DNA of 64,000 nucleotides from SSF14 sp046331245 (GTDB taxonomy: Bacteria; Actinomycetota; Acidimicrobiia; Acidimicrobiales; Microtrichaceae). The position numbers and the translations under genes were made by a program. The stretch covers positions 62,001 to 126,000 of the forward strand of contig JAXLRH010000011.1 in assembly GCA_046331245.1 (NCBI GenBank), read 5' to 3'. Shown piece after piece: positions 43,401-53,333 of this stretch. The notes under the pieces were generated by a model, which saw only the letters and a list, made by a program, of their open reading frames with translations, made no database searches and was not told the DNA's origin. The first letter of the stretch is position 1. The number at the start of each line of letters is the position of its first letter.

Positions 43401-44053
43401 ACGATCACCAGCAGGGGAGGGTTCTTCGCGAGCGGCGAGGCCCACACCGCGACGAAGGCCGCCGTGGCCGCCGGGACGTGCCGCCCCTCGCGGACCCGGG
43501 CGATGATGCCGCAGATGAGTGCGATCGCGGCGATCGACACGAGCGGGAGGATGTTCGGCAGCGTCGTGACGTGGAACGGAGCGAGCACCGCCACCAGCCC
43601 AGCCGCCGCGACCGCCGACGCGCGCTTGGTGAACGCCGCTGTCAGGTACCCGACCGACGCAGCGCACACGGCGAGCACGAGGGAGTACCAGAGTCGTTGC
43701 GCCAGGGTGTCGGACATGCCGACGGCGGTGAGGGCGTCGTGCAGGAAGGCCTCGATGAGCGACGCCGACGGGTATCCCGAGGAGCCGGTGCCGGTGAGCG
43801 AGTCCGACCACGAACGCGTGACGCCGTGCAGGTTGCGCATCCACGGCCCGTTGTCGCCCGATGCCACGAAGTACCCGGCGCGGAACCACGTCTGCACCAT
43901 CGTGGCGGCCACGAGCGCGGCCACCCCGGCCCCGCGCATCGCCCCGGCTCCGTCGCCGCCGGCCGTGCCGCGTGGGCGAGCCGGACGGGCGTCACCGGAA
44001 CGGCGCGCGTCGACCATGCCGGCGACGAAGCCGACGAACTCGACGAGCTTCAT
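40416..44053 (-). pseudogene. Large GT-C-like membrane protein with exported domain, frameshifted
   Basis: About 1210 codons. The N-terminal third has many hydrophobic spans (start MKLVEFVGFVAG at 44053). An intact 805-codon stretch (40416-42833) then carries the last membrane spans, the segment SEYYQRGTTWGYYGVDDLLW, a long exported beta-rich region with paired cysteines, and a C-terminal span before RHRRRRS. The layout resembles AftD-type arabinofuranosyltransferases and YfhO-like GT-C proteins, but I cannot assign a sugar. At least five frame changes occur between about 42830 and 43300. The 3' end overlaps the next gene by 4 nt. Confidence 0.7.
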
Positions 44054-44778
44054 CGCCAACAGCCCGGCAGGCGGTCACCGGCTGGCGCAGGAGGTGCCGC
44101 GCTCCGGCACGAATCGACCGGCGTCGCCGGTGCTCGGGCGCGGTCTCGAGCCAGGCCGCGACCCAGTGCCCGTAGTAGCGCTTCTTGCGGAACGTCGTGC
44201 GCAGGCGCAGGCGGCCCTCGTCGTGCCAGATCATCGAGCGGGTGCGACCGGGGGCGGCGCCGGCCGCCTCGGTCACCCGATCGGCAAGGTCCCAGTCCTC
44301 GCAGGCGACGAGGTCCTCGTCGTAGCCACTGACGGCGAGGAAGTCGTCCCGGCGGAAGGCACGGGCCGCCTCGACGGCGGGGTCCTCGAGCGCCACCAGC
44401 TTCTCGAGGGCCTTGCACCGCGCCCAGAACCCGTCGCCGAAGCTCCGTTCGGGGATGACGACGCCGGCCGTGTCGCCGTTGCGCAGCTGCGTCGCTGCAT
44501 CGCGCACGACCCCCGGCTCCAGCACCATGTCGGCGTCGACGAACACGACCACGTCGCCCGAGGCTGCGTCGGCGCCGGCGTTGCGTTGCGACGACCGCTC
44601 GGGCCCGCCGAGCATCACGACGTCGGCGAACCGGCGGGCGACTGCGACGGTGTCGTCGGTCGAGTCGTTGTCGACGACGACGATCTCCACGTCGGGGAAG
44701 TTCTGGTGCCGCACGGACTGGAGGCACTTCTCGATGGTGCGCCCGGCGTTCCGTGGCGATGACGACGCTCACCTTCAC
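44050..44778 (-). pseudogene. Family 2 glycosyltransferase, frameshifted
   Basis: GT-A glycosyltransferase of about 240 residues. The start VKVSVVIAT (GTG 44778) is followed after a frame change near 44760 by AGRTIEKCLQSVRHQNFPDV. VEIVVVDNDSTDDTV, the metal-binding VFVDADMVLEPG and GYDEDLVACEDWDLADRV follow, in the usual GT2 order. A second shift near 44100-44140 is needed to reach the TGA at 44050 that overlaps the next ATG. Probably adds a sugar to the polymer or lipid carrier made by this operon. Confidence 0.8.
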
Positions 44779-45951
44779 GGCGTCGCCTCGACGATCGCGA
44801 GCGCGCCGTCGACGAGCGCCCACGGGGGCGTTGACGGCGGCGGCAGGCGAGGAGGCGATGGGTCGGGCGCCGAAGCGCGGCGGCCCACAGGGGCGGCGAC
44901 GATCGCCAGCGCGGCCACCGGGAGCAGGGCCGTGAGCCCTCGCCGGTGCGCGATCAGCTGGGTCGCGGTGCCGGTCTGCACGACGGAGGGCGAGCACCGC
45001 CCAGGCGCGCCGATCACGAGGAGGGCGTGAAGTCGCCGAACTTCGGTCCGAGCAGCTGGGGCAACGACGGCGGCGACCGGCACGACGACCGCGCGGCGAC
45101 CACGGCGACGATCAGCGCAGCGGCACGATGGCGGCGCCGGCGCTCGCGTCGGTGCTCGCCGACGTGGTGCCAGAGGAAGTGACCGAACGAGACCAGCCCG
45201 ACCGACACGCTGCCCACGACCAGGTAGCGGCCGGCGTCGGGCGCGCTGAACTGAGCGGCGCGCCCACAGCAGGTCGACGTTGACGACGAGCCACATGGCC
45301 ACCTGGCTGTACGTCGCTCCGGCGGTCTCACGGGCGACGATCGGTCTACGTCGTTCGCCGACGGAGCGGACGACGACCAGGAGCTGCAGTTGAGCGCACC
45401 TCGGAAGGAGGCGACGGCCTGCTGATCGCCCACGACGCTGCGCGGCGCGATCCCACGACGCTGGCGACGGCGCGCACGACGGCTGCGGCGGTCATCGCGG
45501 CGGCGAGCGGGCGCGTGCGACCCTGACCGACCGCGTTCCCGCGTGCCACGGCGAGCACGAACGTCGCGGGGAGGAACAGCGTGGCCACCCGGCACGCGCC
45601 GACGGAGTCGAGCGAGCCCCGAGCGCCACCACGGGAGGCGGCCATGGCGGCGAGACCGAGGCCGACGCCGGCGAGGGCGAGCCGGGACAGCGTGTCGTGC
45701 GACGAGCCGCCCCGGGCGGAACCGGTGACGGTGAGCTGCACCGCGACGAGGGGAACGCCGACCAGGCTCATGAGGTTGAAGAGCGTCGCGACCTGTCCGT
45801 AGTCGCTCGGGCCGAGCAGCCGGCCGAGCACGAGCTGGCTCACGAGCTGGCTGGCGCCGGTGAGGGCGAACGCCGCCGCGTCAGCATCCAGTCGTGCTCG
45901 CGGCGTCGCCGGGCCTCGCGAGCGCTCGCCGGGGCGGAGGATCGTGGTCAT
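44775..45951 (-). pseudogene. Polysaccharide flippase (Wzx/MATE-like), frameshifted
   Basis: A membrane protein of about 390 codons. It begins MTTILRPGERSRGP (ATG 45951), then FALTGASQLVSQLVLGRLLG and PSDYGQVATLFNLMSLVG, a typical Wzx N-terminal pattern. The diagnostic middle segment VVNVDLLWARR and DAGRYLVVGSVSVGLVSFGH appears in other frames, and the C-terminal part ends at a TGA at 44775 overlapping the next GTG. At least three frame changes lie between about 45000 and 45600. Such proteins flip lipid-linked oligosaccharides across the membrane. Confidence 0.75.
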
Positions 45952-45975
45952 GCGAGCACCGGTCGATCGGCCCGC

Positions 45976-47039
45976 TCAGGTCGGGCCTGCGCGGTCGGCG
46001 ACCTCGCGGGCGAGTTCCTCGAACGCCGCTGCGACCTCGTCCCAGGTGGTGGTGCCGGTGCTCGTCGGCCGCGTGGCGGCCAGGCGATCGAGGTCGGCGT
46101 CGAGCGCGTCGGCCAGCGCCGACGGGGTGCCGTCGCACAGCACGCCGCCGGTGGCGGCGATCGAGTCGACGAGGCCGGGCACGCGGTAACCCACGGTGTG
46201 GGTGCCCATCGCCGCCGCCTCGGACACGACGAGGCCCCAGCCCTCGCGGAGGCTGGTCGATGCCAGCGCCCACGCCGACGCCATGCGCTCGCGCTTCTCC
46301 GCCTCGCTCACGCGGCCGAGCACCTCGACGCCGCGGACGCCGGAGGCGGCACGCCGGAGGGCGTCGTCGGGCCCGTCGCCCAGGAACCACAGCTGCGCAT
46401 CGGGACGAGTGCGCAGGAGGAGCATGTGCGCCTCCAACACGTCGAACGGTCGCTTCATCGCGGTCGACCCACGGAGACGACCGTCGGCCTCGGCGTCCGG
46501 GCGACGTCGGGGCGCCGCGAACTCCCCGCCGACCGGCAGCACGCGCACGTCGGCGATGCCCTGGTCGCGGAGCGACTCCGCCGAGGAGGGGGAGATGGTG
46601 GCGACGGTCGTGCGGCGGTATCGCGTCCACCACCACGGTTCCAGCACCCACCGCCCGGCGACGGCCAGCGGCAGCGGCGCCTCGGCCCGCCACACCTCGC
46701 GGGTGAGCTGGTAGCAGAGGGCGAGCACCGGGGTGGACCGTGTCCAGAGCGGCGCGCTGAACGGCCGCGTGTTCACCTCGTCGATGAGGTCCGGCCGTTC
46801 GGACTTCGTTCGTAGTGCGGCCGTGCGTCGCGGTAGGCGCCGACCAGTGGACCGCCGCGACGGCGGATCGTGACGCCGTCGAGCACCTCGTCGGTGGGCG
46901 CCCCGGTCACGGCGGCACTGCACAGGTGCACCTCGTGACCGGCCCCGGCGAGGCGACTCGTGACGGCGCGCGTGTACTCCTCGGCGCCTCCGGCGAGCGG
47001 GTGCGACGAGTCCTTCCAGGAGCACCAGAGGATCCTCAC
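45976..47039 (-). pseudogene. Family 4 glycosyltransferase, one frameshift
   Basis: About 354 codons. The GTG at 47039 gives ILWCSWKDSSHPLAGGAEEY, a usual GT4 beginning. A single frame change near 46805 connects it to DLIDEVNTRPFSAPLW. LYQLTREVW-like and TISPSSAESLRDQGI segments, LWFLGDGPDDALRRA, VLGRVSEAEKRERMASAWAL and the catalytic REGWGLVVSEAAAMGT with its glutamates follow. All motif blocks are intact apart from the single shift, which makes a sequence error plausible. The start overlaps the preceding stop by 4 nt. Confidence 0.82.
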
Positions 47040-48742
47040 GAGCAGCCTCGGGTGCGCCACACGCCGGCGCGCGCCGAGCGGAACGCACGCTCGAACCCTG
47101 CTGATCGAGCTCGGCTGCGAGCGCAGCACGATCGGCGGGTCGGTCGACGAACACCCAGCCGATGCCGGCACGGTGTGCCGACGCGGCGGAGACGGAGGCG
47201 ACGGTCACGACGCCGGAACGCGGCAGCGACGACGCGTTGGCGCGCATCGCCCACCGCTCGGCCCGGGATCGCGGGGCGCGGGGGCGCAGATCGGCCATGC
47301 CGGCGTCGTTCGACACGACGGCCCGGGGGCCGAGGAACCCGCGCGCCGGGTGGGCGACCACGCGGCCGTCGGTGAAGCCGGGGTTCGTGTAGGCGCCGTC
47401 GCCGAGTACGGCGATCGGGCACCGGTCAGCATCGGTGACGGCAGGCGCGCCCAGTCGGTCGGGTACGCCGACGGGGCGAGGCGTCGTGAAGCCGGCCCGC
47501 GACGACCGCGACGGTGGCGGCGAGGGCCATGGCGACGAGGGGCGCAGGGGCGGCGAGGTGACGGCCCGCGACCCGGTCTGCGGCCCGGTCGACGGCCCGG
47601 TCTGCGCAGCACTGGACGGCTACGGCGCACCGCACACCGGCGCCGGCATCGCCAGCATCCAGCAGCTTGCCCGGCTCACGGAGGCCGGCCGGCCAAGAGG
47701 TGTCCGACGGCACACCCGCGTGATCGAAGACGATGCCCGAGGTACACCGACACCTGCGGCGACGGCTGCGCGCGGCGAGCACGTGTCGAGCGTCGCGGGA
47801 GTGGCCGTTGCCGTGACGCCCGCGACGAACGTGGCGCACCACGCCGCGGCGACGACGATGCCGAAGGACGTGAAGGCGAGCCGGCGGGAAGCGGCCGCCA
47901 GAACACGGCGCCGCCCAGCGCCCTCGCGGCGAGCGTGAGCGCCGGCCCTCCGGGCCTGAACGCATGCACCGCGCCGGCGCCCCCGGGGTCGCCGAGCCTT
48001 GATCGGGGCGGTCGATGAGCACCAGCACCAGCCATGCGGCAGTGGTGGTCGTGGCAACGGCGACCGCTGCCAGGGTTCGTCGTCGGCCGCGCCATCCTGG
48101 CGACGGTGGTGCAGTAGTCCGCCGGCGACGACGAAGGCGAGGCCGATCACGGCGAGGTGCACCGTGCACGCTGCGGCCACGGCGAGCCCAGAGCCCGGGG
48201 GAGCACCACGCGCGCCACCGTTCCGTTCGAGTGCCGTAGGGACGGAGGCCACCAACCACAGCAGGGCTGCGTAGCCCCAGCACGCCGATCTGGCCGGCGT
48301 ACAGCCATGCGACGAACGGGTTGGCGGCTGCGAAAATAACACCCGCCCACGACGGCGGCGGGCAGCGAGACGGGTCGTCCGTCAGGCCCGAGCCATCGTC
48401 GTGCCAGGCGGATGCCTCCGGCGTAGGCGGCCAGGACCGCGCCGGCGGGCAGCGTCCAGCCGACGATCGACCGGTCGAGGGCGGTGACCGCCCCGACAGG
48501 TCGGCCCAGCAGCGGACCGACCGGCAGGTCGGGGCCGACCCATGGCGCCGAAGCGCGGGCCGGGCGCCCAGTCGAGGAGCAGCAGCAGCCGTGGGAGAAC
48601 CGGGCGGCGAAGAGCGTGGCGAGGGCGAGACCGAGGACACGGCGGTCGCGGCCCAGGCGGCGCCCGGCCCGCGGGTGACGAGACGTGCGCCGAGACGTGT
48701 GGCGAGGCGGTCCGCACCCTCGAGGGCGCGCGTCGTCTCCAT
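47036..48742 (-). pseudogene. Polytopic membrane protein of the polysaccharide operon, frameshifted
   Basis: About 570 codons scattered over three frames. The likely start is METTRALEGADRLATRLGAR (ATG 48742; an in-frame ATG at 48778 is possible). Hydrophobic pieces such as NPFVAWLYAGQIGVLGYAAL, HLAVIGLAFVVAGGLL and ALVAMALAATVAVVAG follow. A soluble C-terminal region (RCPIAVLGDGAYTNPGFTDG, GIGWVFVDRPADRAALAAEL) ends in WRTRGCS at a TGA at 47036. The layout is compatible with a GT-C glycosyltransferase or polymerase, but no family motif is secure. First gene of the operon. At least four frame changes. Confidence 0.6.
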
Positions 48743-48821
48743 GGTCGCCCGGGAGCGACGGGTCGCGGTGGTCCACACCCGTTCCCATCGGTCGTTCGGC
48801 CCAGCTCCTGAGCCGTTCGAC

Positions 48822-49091
48822 CTACCGGGCGCTGGGTGAATCGTCCAGGGTGACGGTGGGGACGCCGCCGGTCACGACGAGCGTGGCGGGCATCCCGATG
48901 AGGTCGATGTCGCTGCCGACGAGCCCGTCGGCGGCCAGGGCGAAGGCCTCGCCCTTGTTCGGGCCGGTCACCACGGTGATGTCGATGCCGGTCACCTTGC
49001 CGTCGTCGGCGGGATCGGGCGTGGCGTCGATGATGAACACCTCGTAGGTGCCGTCGGGGACGGGCGCGCTGCCGTCGGTGGGTGGCGTCAT
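48822..49091 (-). CDS. Small conserved-looking protein of unknown function
   Basis: An 89-residue soluble protein, strongly beta in character, beginning MTPPTDGSAPVPDGTYEVFI and containing KVTGIDITVVTGPNKGEAF and MPATLVVTGGVPTVTLDD. No cysteines, signal or membrane span. It starts one base after the acyl-CoA synthetase stop on the same strand, so it is probably cotranscribed. No family was recognised. Confidence 0.7.
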   Translation of the reverse strand: MTPPTDGSAPVPDGTYEVFIIDATPDPADDGKVTGIDITVVTGPNKGEAFALAADGLVGSDIDLIGMPATLVVTGGVPTVTLDDSPSAR

Positions 49092-49092
49092 C

Positions 49093-50844
49093 TCACATCG
49101 TCTCCTGGAAGCTCACGTCACCTTCGCCGCGCAGCACGTTCTTGAGCAACTTGCCGGACGCGTTGCGCGGCAGCTTGTCCGCGACGACCTCCACGTACGT
49201 CGGCACCTTGAACGGCGCGAGGTGGCGCCCCACCCACTGCTGCACGTCGCCGGCGGTGAGCTGCGCGCCGGGCTGCAGCTCGACGAAGGCCTTCACCTCC
49301 TCGCCGAGCTCGGGGTGGGGCACGCCGACGATGGCCGCGTCCGCTACGCCGTCCATCTCGACGAGGCAGTTCTCGATCTCGACGCAGTAGATGTTCTCGC
49401 CACCCCGGATGATCATGTCCTTGGCGCGGTCGGTGATGTAGAGGAACCCCTCCTCGTCGACGTGGCCGATGTCGCCGGTGTGCAGCCAGCCGTCCCGGAT
49501 CGCGGTGGCGGTGGCCTCCGGCTTGTTCCAGTAGCCGGCCATCAGGATCGGCCCGGTGATGAGCACCTCGCCGGTGACCCCGGCGGGCGCGTGTCCGCCG
49601 TTGCCGTCGTCGATGGCGATGTCGACGGTCGGTACGGGCCGTCCGACCGAGTCGGCCTTGGTGAGGGCGTCGGCGCCGGTGAGGACCGTCGCCACCGACG
49701 AGGTCTCGGTGAGGCCGTAGGCGTTGTTGGTGCCGCGCACGTTGGGGAAGGTCTCGCGGATGCGGCGCTGCAGCTCGTCGGCGGAGGGCGAGCCGCCGAA
49801 GCCGACGTTGGTGACGGTGCTCGTGTCGAAGTCGTGCCGCTGGGGGAGCTCGCAGGTGCGCCAGATCATGGTGGGAACGGTCGACCACGTGGTGACCTTC
49901 TCGGCCTCGATGAGCTCGAGCGCGTGCACCGGATCGAACCGGCCCTCGACCATCACGAGCTTCATGCCGCCCATGCACCCGACGACCAGGGTCGAGTGAC
50001 AGCCCGAGACGTGGAAGAGCGGTGAGGTGAACAGCGCGACCGGCTGACTCGAGGAGCCGCCACCCGGCGCCGCACCGGAGGAGCTCATGAGCATCGCCCC
50101 GGCCGTCACGATGAACACGGTGTTCTGCAGGTTGGCGATCATCGAGCGGTGGGTGCTGATCGCGCCCTTCGGTCGCCCGGTGGTGCCCGACGTGTAGAAG
50201 ATCACCGCGTGGTCGGCCTCGGTGAGCTCGACGGTGGGGAAGCCGGCGGGCTCGGCGTCGGGAGCCGGAGTGGTCAGGTCGGCGAATCGGTGCAGCTTCG
50301 GGCTCGGTGTGCCGTCGGGGCCAGGGAACTCGGACGGATCGGCGTCGACGAGGTACACCCGCTCGAGGCCGGCGATGCCGTCGATCTCGTCGCGGATCCG
50401 CTCGAACCGCTTGCGGTCGGCGACGAGCACCTTCGCGCCGGAGTCGTCGAGGCCGTACAGCACCTCGTCGGTGGTCCACCATCCGTTGAGGCCGACGAGG
50501 ACGGCGCCGATGTCGACGGTCGCCCAGAACGAGATGCACCACTCCGGGTTGTTCTGCGACAGCACGGCCACGCGGTCGCCGTGCGCCACACCGGCGGCGG
50601 ACAGCGAGGCCGACGCGGTATTGGCCTGGTCGAAGAACTCGGCGAAGGTGATGCGCCGGTCGCCGTAGACGATGAACTCCTTGTCGCCGTGCGCCGCGGC
50701 GGCGAACTGCGCGACCTGGCGGAGGTCGCCGAAGCGCGAGACGTAGGTCGTCATCTCGACGCCGTCGATCACCTCGCGCTGGGTCTCGAAGGCGCCGCCG
50801 GGCCCGGTGAGCTGTGCTTCGAGTTCGATGAACGGGTTGGTCAT
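49093..50844 (-). CDS. Acyl-CoA synthetase (AMP-forming), FadD-like
   Basis: A 583-residue ANL-superfamily ligase that activates a carboxylate, probably a fatty acid, with ATP and CoA. It has the P-loop YTSGTTGRPKGA, the AYGLTET motif, LHTGDIGHVDEEGFLYITDR with the ribose-binding Asp, and the hinge followed by MIIRGGENIY. The catalytic lysine is in LPRNASGKLLK near the end. A 25-residue Ser/Gly-rich stretch near residue 260 is unusual. Chain-length preference cannot be read. It is followed by the 89-residue gene. Confidence 0.93.
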   Translation of the reverse strand: MTNPFIELEAQLTGPGGAFETQREVIDGVEMTTYVSRFGDLRQVAQFAAAAHGDKEFIVYGDRRITFAEFFDQANTASASLSAAGVAHGDRVAVLSQNNPEWCISFWATVDIGAVLVGLNGWWTTDEVLYGLDDSGAKVLVADRKRFERIRDEIDGIAGLERVYLVDADPSEFPGPDGTPSPKLHRFADLTTPAPDAEPAGFPTVELTEADHAVIFYTSGTTGRPKGAISTHRSMIANLQNTVFIVTAGAMLMSSSGAAPGGGSSSQPVALFTSPLFHVSGCHSTLVVGCMGGMKLVMVEGRFDPVHALELIEAEKVTTWSTVPTMIWRTCELPQRHDFDTSTVTNVGFGGSPSADELQRRIRETFPNVRGTNNAYGLTETSSVATVLTGADALTKADSVGRPVPTVDIAIDDGNGGHAPAGVTGEVLITGPILMAGYWNKPEATATAIRDGWLHTGDIGHVDEEGFLYITDRAKDMIIRGGENIYCVEIENCLVEMDGVADAAIVGVPHPELGEEVKAFVELQPGAQLTAGDVQQWVGRHLAPFKVPTYVEVVADKLPRNASGKLLKNVLRGEGDVSFQETM

Positions 50845-50889
50845 CGCCTCAGTCTGTACCGTCCGCCGGCGCGGCGGGCGGCCGAATGG

Positions 50890-52014
50890 TCAGACGATGC
50901 GTTCGAGGACGTAGTCGACGCAGGCGGTGAGCGCCGCGATGTCGACCGGATCGACGGCCGGGAACATCGCCACGCGGAGCTGGTTGCGACCGAGCTTGCG
51001 GTAGGGCTCGACGTCGAGGATCCCGTTGTGCCGGAGCACCGCGGCGAGGCGCTTGGCGTCGACGTGGTCGGCGAAGTCGATGGTGCCGACGACGCGGCTG
51101 CGCATGGCGGGATCGGCCACGAACGGCGTGGCGAGCTCGTTGGCCTCGGCCCAGGAGTAGAGCGTGTTGGAGCTCGCGTCGGACCGGCCGGCCGCGAACT
51201 CGAGGCCGCCGTTGTCGAGCACCCAGCGCAGCTGCTGGTTGGCGAGGAAGATCGTCGCGAGGGAGGGCGTGTTGTACGTCTGGTCCTTGCGGGAGCTCTC
51301 GAGGGCGATGCCGAGGTCGAGTGACGCGGGGGTCCAGCGCTTCGTGGCGGCGATCTCCTCGATGCGGGCGATGGCGCGGGGCGAGCAGCAGGCGAGCCAC
51401 AGGCCGCCGTCGGAGGCCAGGCACTTCTGCGGGGCGAAGTAGTAGACGTCGACCTCGGACATGTCGACGCGCAGGCCGCCGGCGCCGGACGTGGCGTCCA
51501 CGACGACGAGCGCGTCGTCGGCGATGCCGGCCGGGCGGGCGAGCGGCATCATCACGCCCGTGGACGTCTCGTTGTGGGTGAGCGCGTAGACGTCGATGCC
51601 GTCCTCGGCCACGGGCAGGGGATGGGTGCCGGGCTCGGTCTCCACCTTGGACGGCGTGCCCAGGTGCGGCGCCGCGGCCGAGGCGCCGAAGAACTTGGAC
51701 GAGAACTCGCCGAACACGAGGTGCTGGCTGCGCTCACGGATGAGGCCGAACGTGGCGACGTCCCAGAAGAGCGTGGAGCCGCCGTTGCCCAGCAGCACCT
51801 CGTAGCCGTCGGGGAGGCTGAACAGCTCGGCGAGGTTGTTGCGGAGCGCGCCGACCTCGAACAGCACGCCGGCCTGGCGGTGGCTGGTGCCCAGGTACGA
51901 CGGGGCCGCCTCGGCGAGCGCGGCGACGGCCTCGGGGCGCACCTTCGACGGGCCGCACCCGAATCGTCCGTCGGCGGGGAGGAGGGAATCGGGGATCGTG
52001 ATCGTGTCGCTCAT
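50890..52014 (-). CDS. serC: Phosphoserine aminotransferase, mycobacterial type
   Basis: PLP enzyme converting 3-phosphohydroxypyruvate to phosphoserine, the second step of serine synthesis. The 374-residue product matches the actinobacterial form: FGCGPSKVRPEAV near the start, GNGGSTLFWDVATF, and the PLP lysine in YFAPQKCLASDG. The ATG at 52014 (MSDTITIPDSLL) fits homologues; a longer in-frame opening to 52131 is in the divergent promoter region. serA, the first step, is 3.4 kb away on the other strand. Confidence 0.95.
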   Translation of the reverse strand: MSDTITIPDSLLPADGRFGCGPSKVRPEAVAALAEAAPSYLGTSHRQAGVLFEVGALRNNLAELFSLPDGYEVLLGNGGSTLFWDVATFGLIRERSQHLVFGEFSSKFFGASAAAPHLGTPSKVETEPGTHPLPVAEDGIDVYALTHNETSTGVMMPLARPAGIADDALVVVDATSGAGGLRVDMSEVDVYYFAPQKCLASDGGLWLACCSPRAIARIEEIAATKRWTPASLDLGIALESSRKDQTYNTPSLATIFLANQQLRWVLDNGGLEFAAGRSDASSNTLYSWAEANELATPFVADPAMRSRVVGTIDFADHVDAKRLAAVLRHNGILDVEPYRKLGRNQLRVAMFPAVDPVDIAALTACVDYVLERIV

Positions 52015-52112
52015 TGCCCGAGAGTTTCCCAATGTGCCACCCCGTCGGGCGAATCCATATTCGATCGGCAAACCAATTCGACGCGGCCCGTCCCGTGTTC
52101 GAAAATCACCCC
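52015..52112. promoter_or_regulatory. Divergent serC-aspC promoter region
   Basis: 98 bp of unusually AT-rich DNA (ATCCATATTCGATCGGC; CAAACCAATTCG) between the two starts. GAAAAT (52101-52106) ends 6 nt before the aspC GTG and could be its -10. No clear -35 or operator is visible. Confidence 0.4.
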
Positions 52113-53333
52113 GTGAGTTCACCCGCAGCATCCCCCAAGCCCCGCATCTCCCGCCGCATCGGCTCGATCGCCCCGTCGGCCACCCTGGCGGTCGACGCCA
52201 AGGCCAAGGCGCTGAAGGCGCAGGGGGAGCCGGTGATCGGCTTCGGCGCCGGCGAGCCGGACTTCCCGACGCCCGACTACATCGTCGAGGCGGCCGTCGC
52301 GGCGGCCCGTGACAGCGCCAACCACAAGTACACGCCGGCCGGCGGCCTCGCCGACCTGCAGGCCGCGATCGCCCAGAAGACGGCGCGCGACTCGGGCTAC
52401 GAGGTGGCGCCGAGCCAGGTGCTGGTCACCAACGGCGGCAAGCACGCGCTGTACAACACGTTCGCCACGCTGCTCGACCCGGGCGACGAGGTGCTGCTGC
52501 CCGCCCCGTTCTGGACGACCTACCCCGAGTCGATCCGCCTCGCCGGCGGCGTGCCAGTGGAGCTCCCGACCCACGAGGCCACGGGCTTCCGCGTCACGAT
52601 CGAGCAGCTCGAGGCGGCGCTCACGCCGGCCACGAAGGCGCTGGTGTTCGTGTCGCCCTCGAACCCGACCGGCGCGGTGTACCCGCCCGACGAGGTCGAG
52701 GCCATCGGCCGGTGGGCCGTCGAGCGCGGCATCTGGGTGGTCACCGACGAGATCTACGAGCACCTCACGTTCGGGGAGCACCAGTTCAGCTCGATGCCGA
52801 CGCTCGTGCCCGAGCTCGCCGACACCTGCGTGGTGGTGAACGGTGTGGCGAAGACGTACGCGATGACCGGCTGGCGTGTCGGGTGGATGATCGGTCCGTC
52901 CGACGTCATCAAGGCTGCCGGCAACCTGCAGAGCCACGCCACGTCGAACGTCGCGAACGTGAGCCAGCGCGCCGCCCTCGCGGCGGTGGCGGGCGACCTC
53001 TCGGCCGTCGCGATGATGCGCGAGGCGTTCGACCGCCGACGCATCGTGATCCACCGCATGCTCAACGAGATCGACGGCGTCACGTGCATCGAGCCGCAGG
53101 GCGCGTTCTACGCGTTCCCCAACTTCAGCGGTCTGCTCAACCGGCCGATCGGCGGCCAGACGGCCACGACCACGCTCGAGCTCGCCGACCTCGTGCTCGA
53201 GGTCGCCAAGGTCGCGTTCGTGCCGGGCGAGGCGTTCGGGTCGCCCGGCTACGCGCGGTTCAGCTTCGCGATGGCCGACGACGACATGGTCGAGGGTGTC
53301 CAGCGCATCGCCGACCTCGTCGCCAAGGGCTGA
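52113..53333 (+). CDS. aspC: Aspartate aminotransferase, class I (Ib type)
   Basis: A 406-residue PLP aminotransferase interconverting aspartate/2-oxoglutarate and oxaloacetate/glutamate. The start region RISRRIGSIAPSATLAVDAK is typical of the Thermus/Bacillus-like Ib group. GFGAGEPDFPTPDYI, VSPSNPTGAVYP and TDEIYEHLTFG are present, with the PLP lysine in NGVAKTYAMTGWRVGW. GTG at 52113; the upstream in-frame ATG at 52014 would run through the divergent promoter. The S9 peptidase GTG directly abuts the stop. Confidence 0.93.
   Translation: MSSPAASPKPRISRRIGSIAPSATLAVDAKAKALKAQGEPVIGFGAGEPDFPTPDYIVEAAVAAARDSANHKYTPAGGLADLQAAIAQKTARDSGYEVAPSQVLVTNGGKHALYNTFATLLDPGDEVLLPAPFWTTYPESIRLAGGVPVELPTHEATGFRVTIEQLEAALTPATKALVFVSPSNPTGAVYPPDEVEAIGRWAVERGIWVVTDEIYEHLTFGEHQFSSMPTLVPELADTCVVVNGVAKTYAMTGWRVGWMIGPSDVIKAAGNLQSHATSNVANVSQRAALAAVAGDLSAVAMMREAFDRRRIVIHRMLNEIDGVTCIEPQGAFYAFPNFSGLLNRPIGGQTATTTLELADLVLEVAKVAFVPGEAFGSPGYARFSFAMADDDMVEGVQRIADLVAKG

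Noticed and set aside
39186..48742. Programmed frameshifting as explanation of the broken operon genes
   Set aside because: There are about twenty shifts in six genes with no common slippery sequence visible; error or decay is far simpler.
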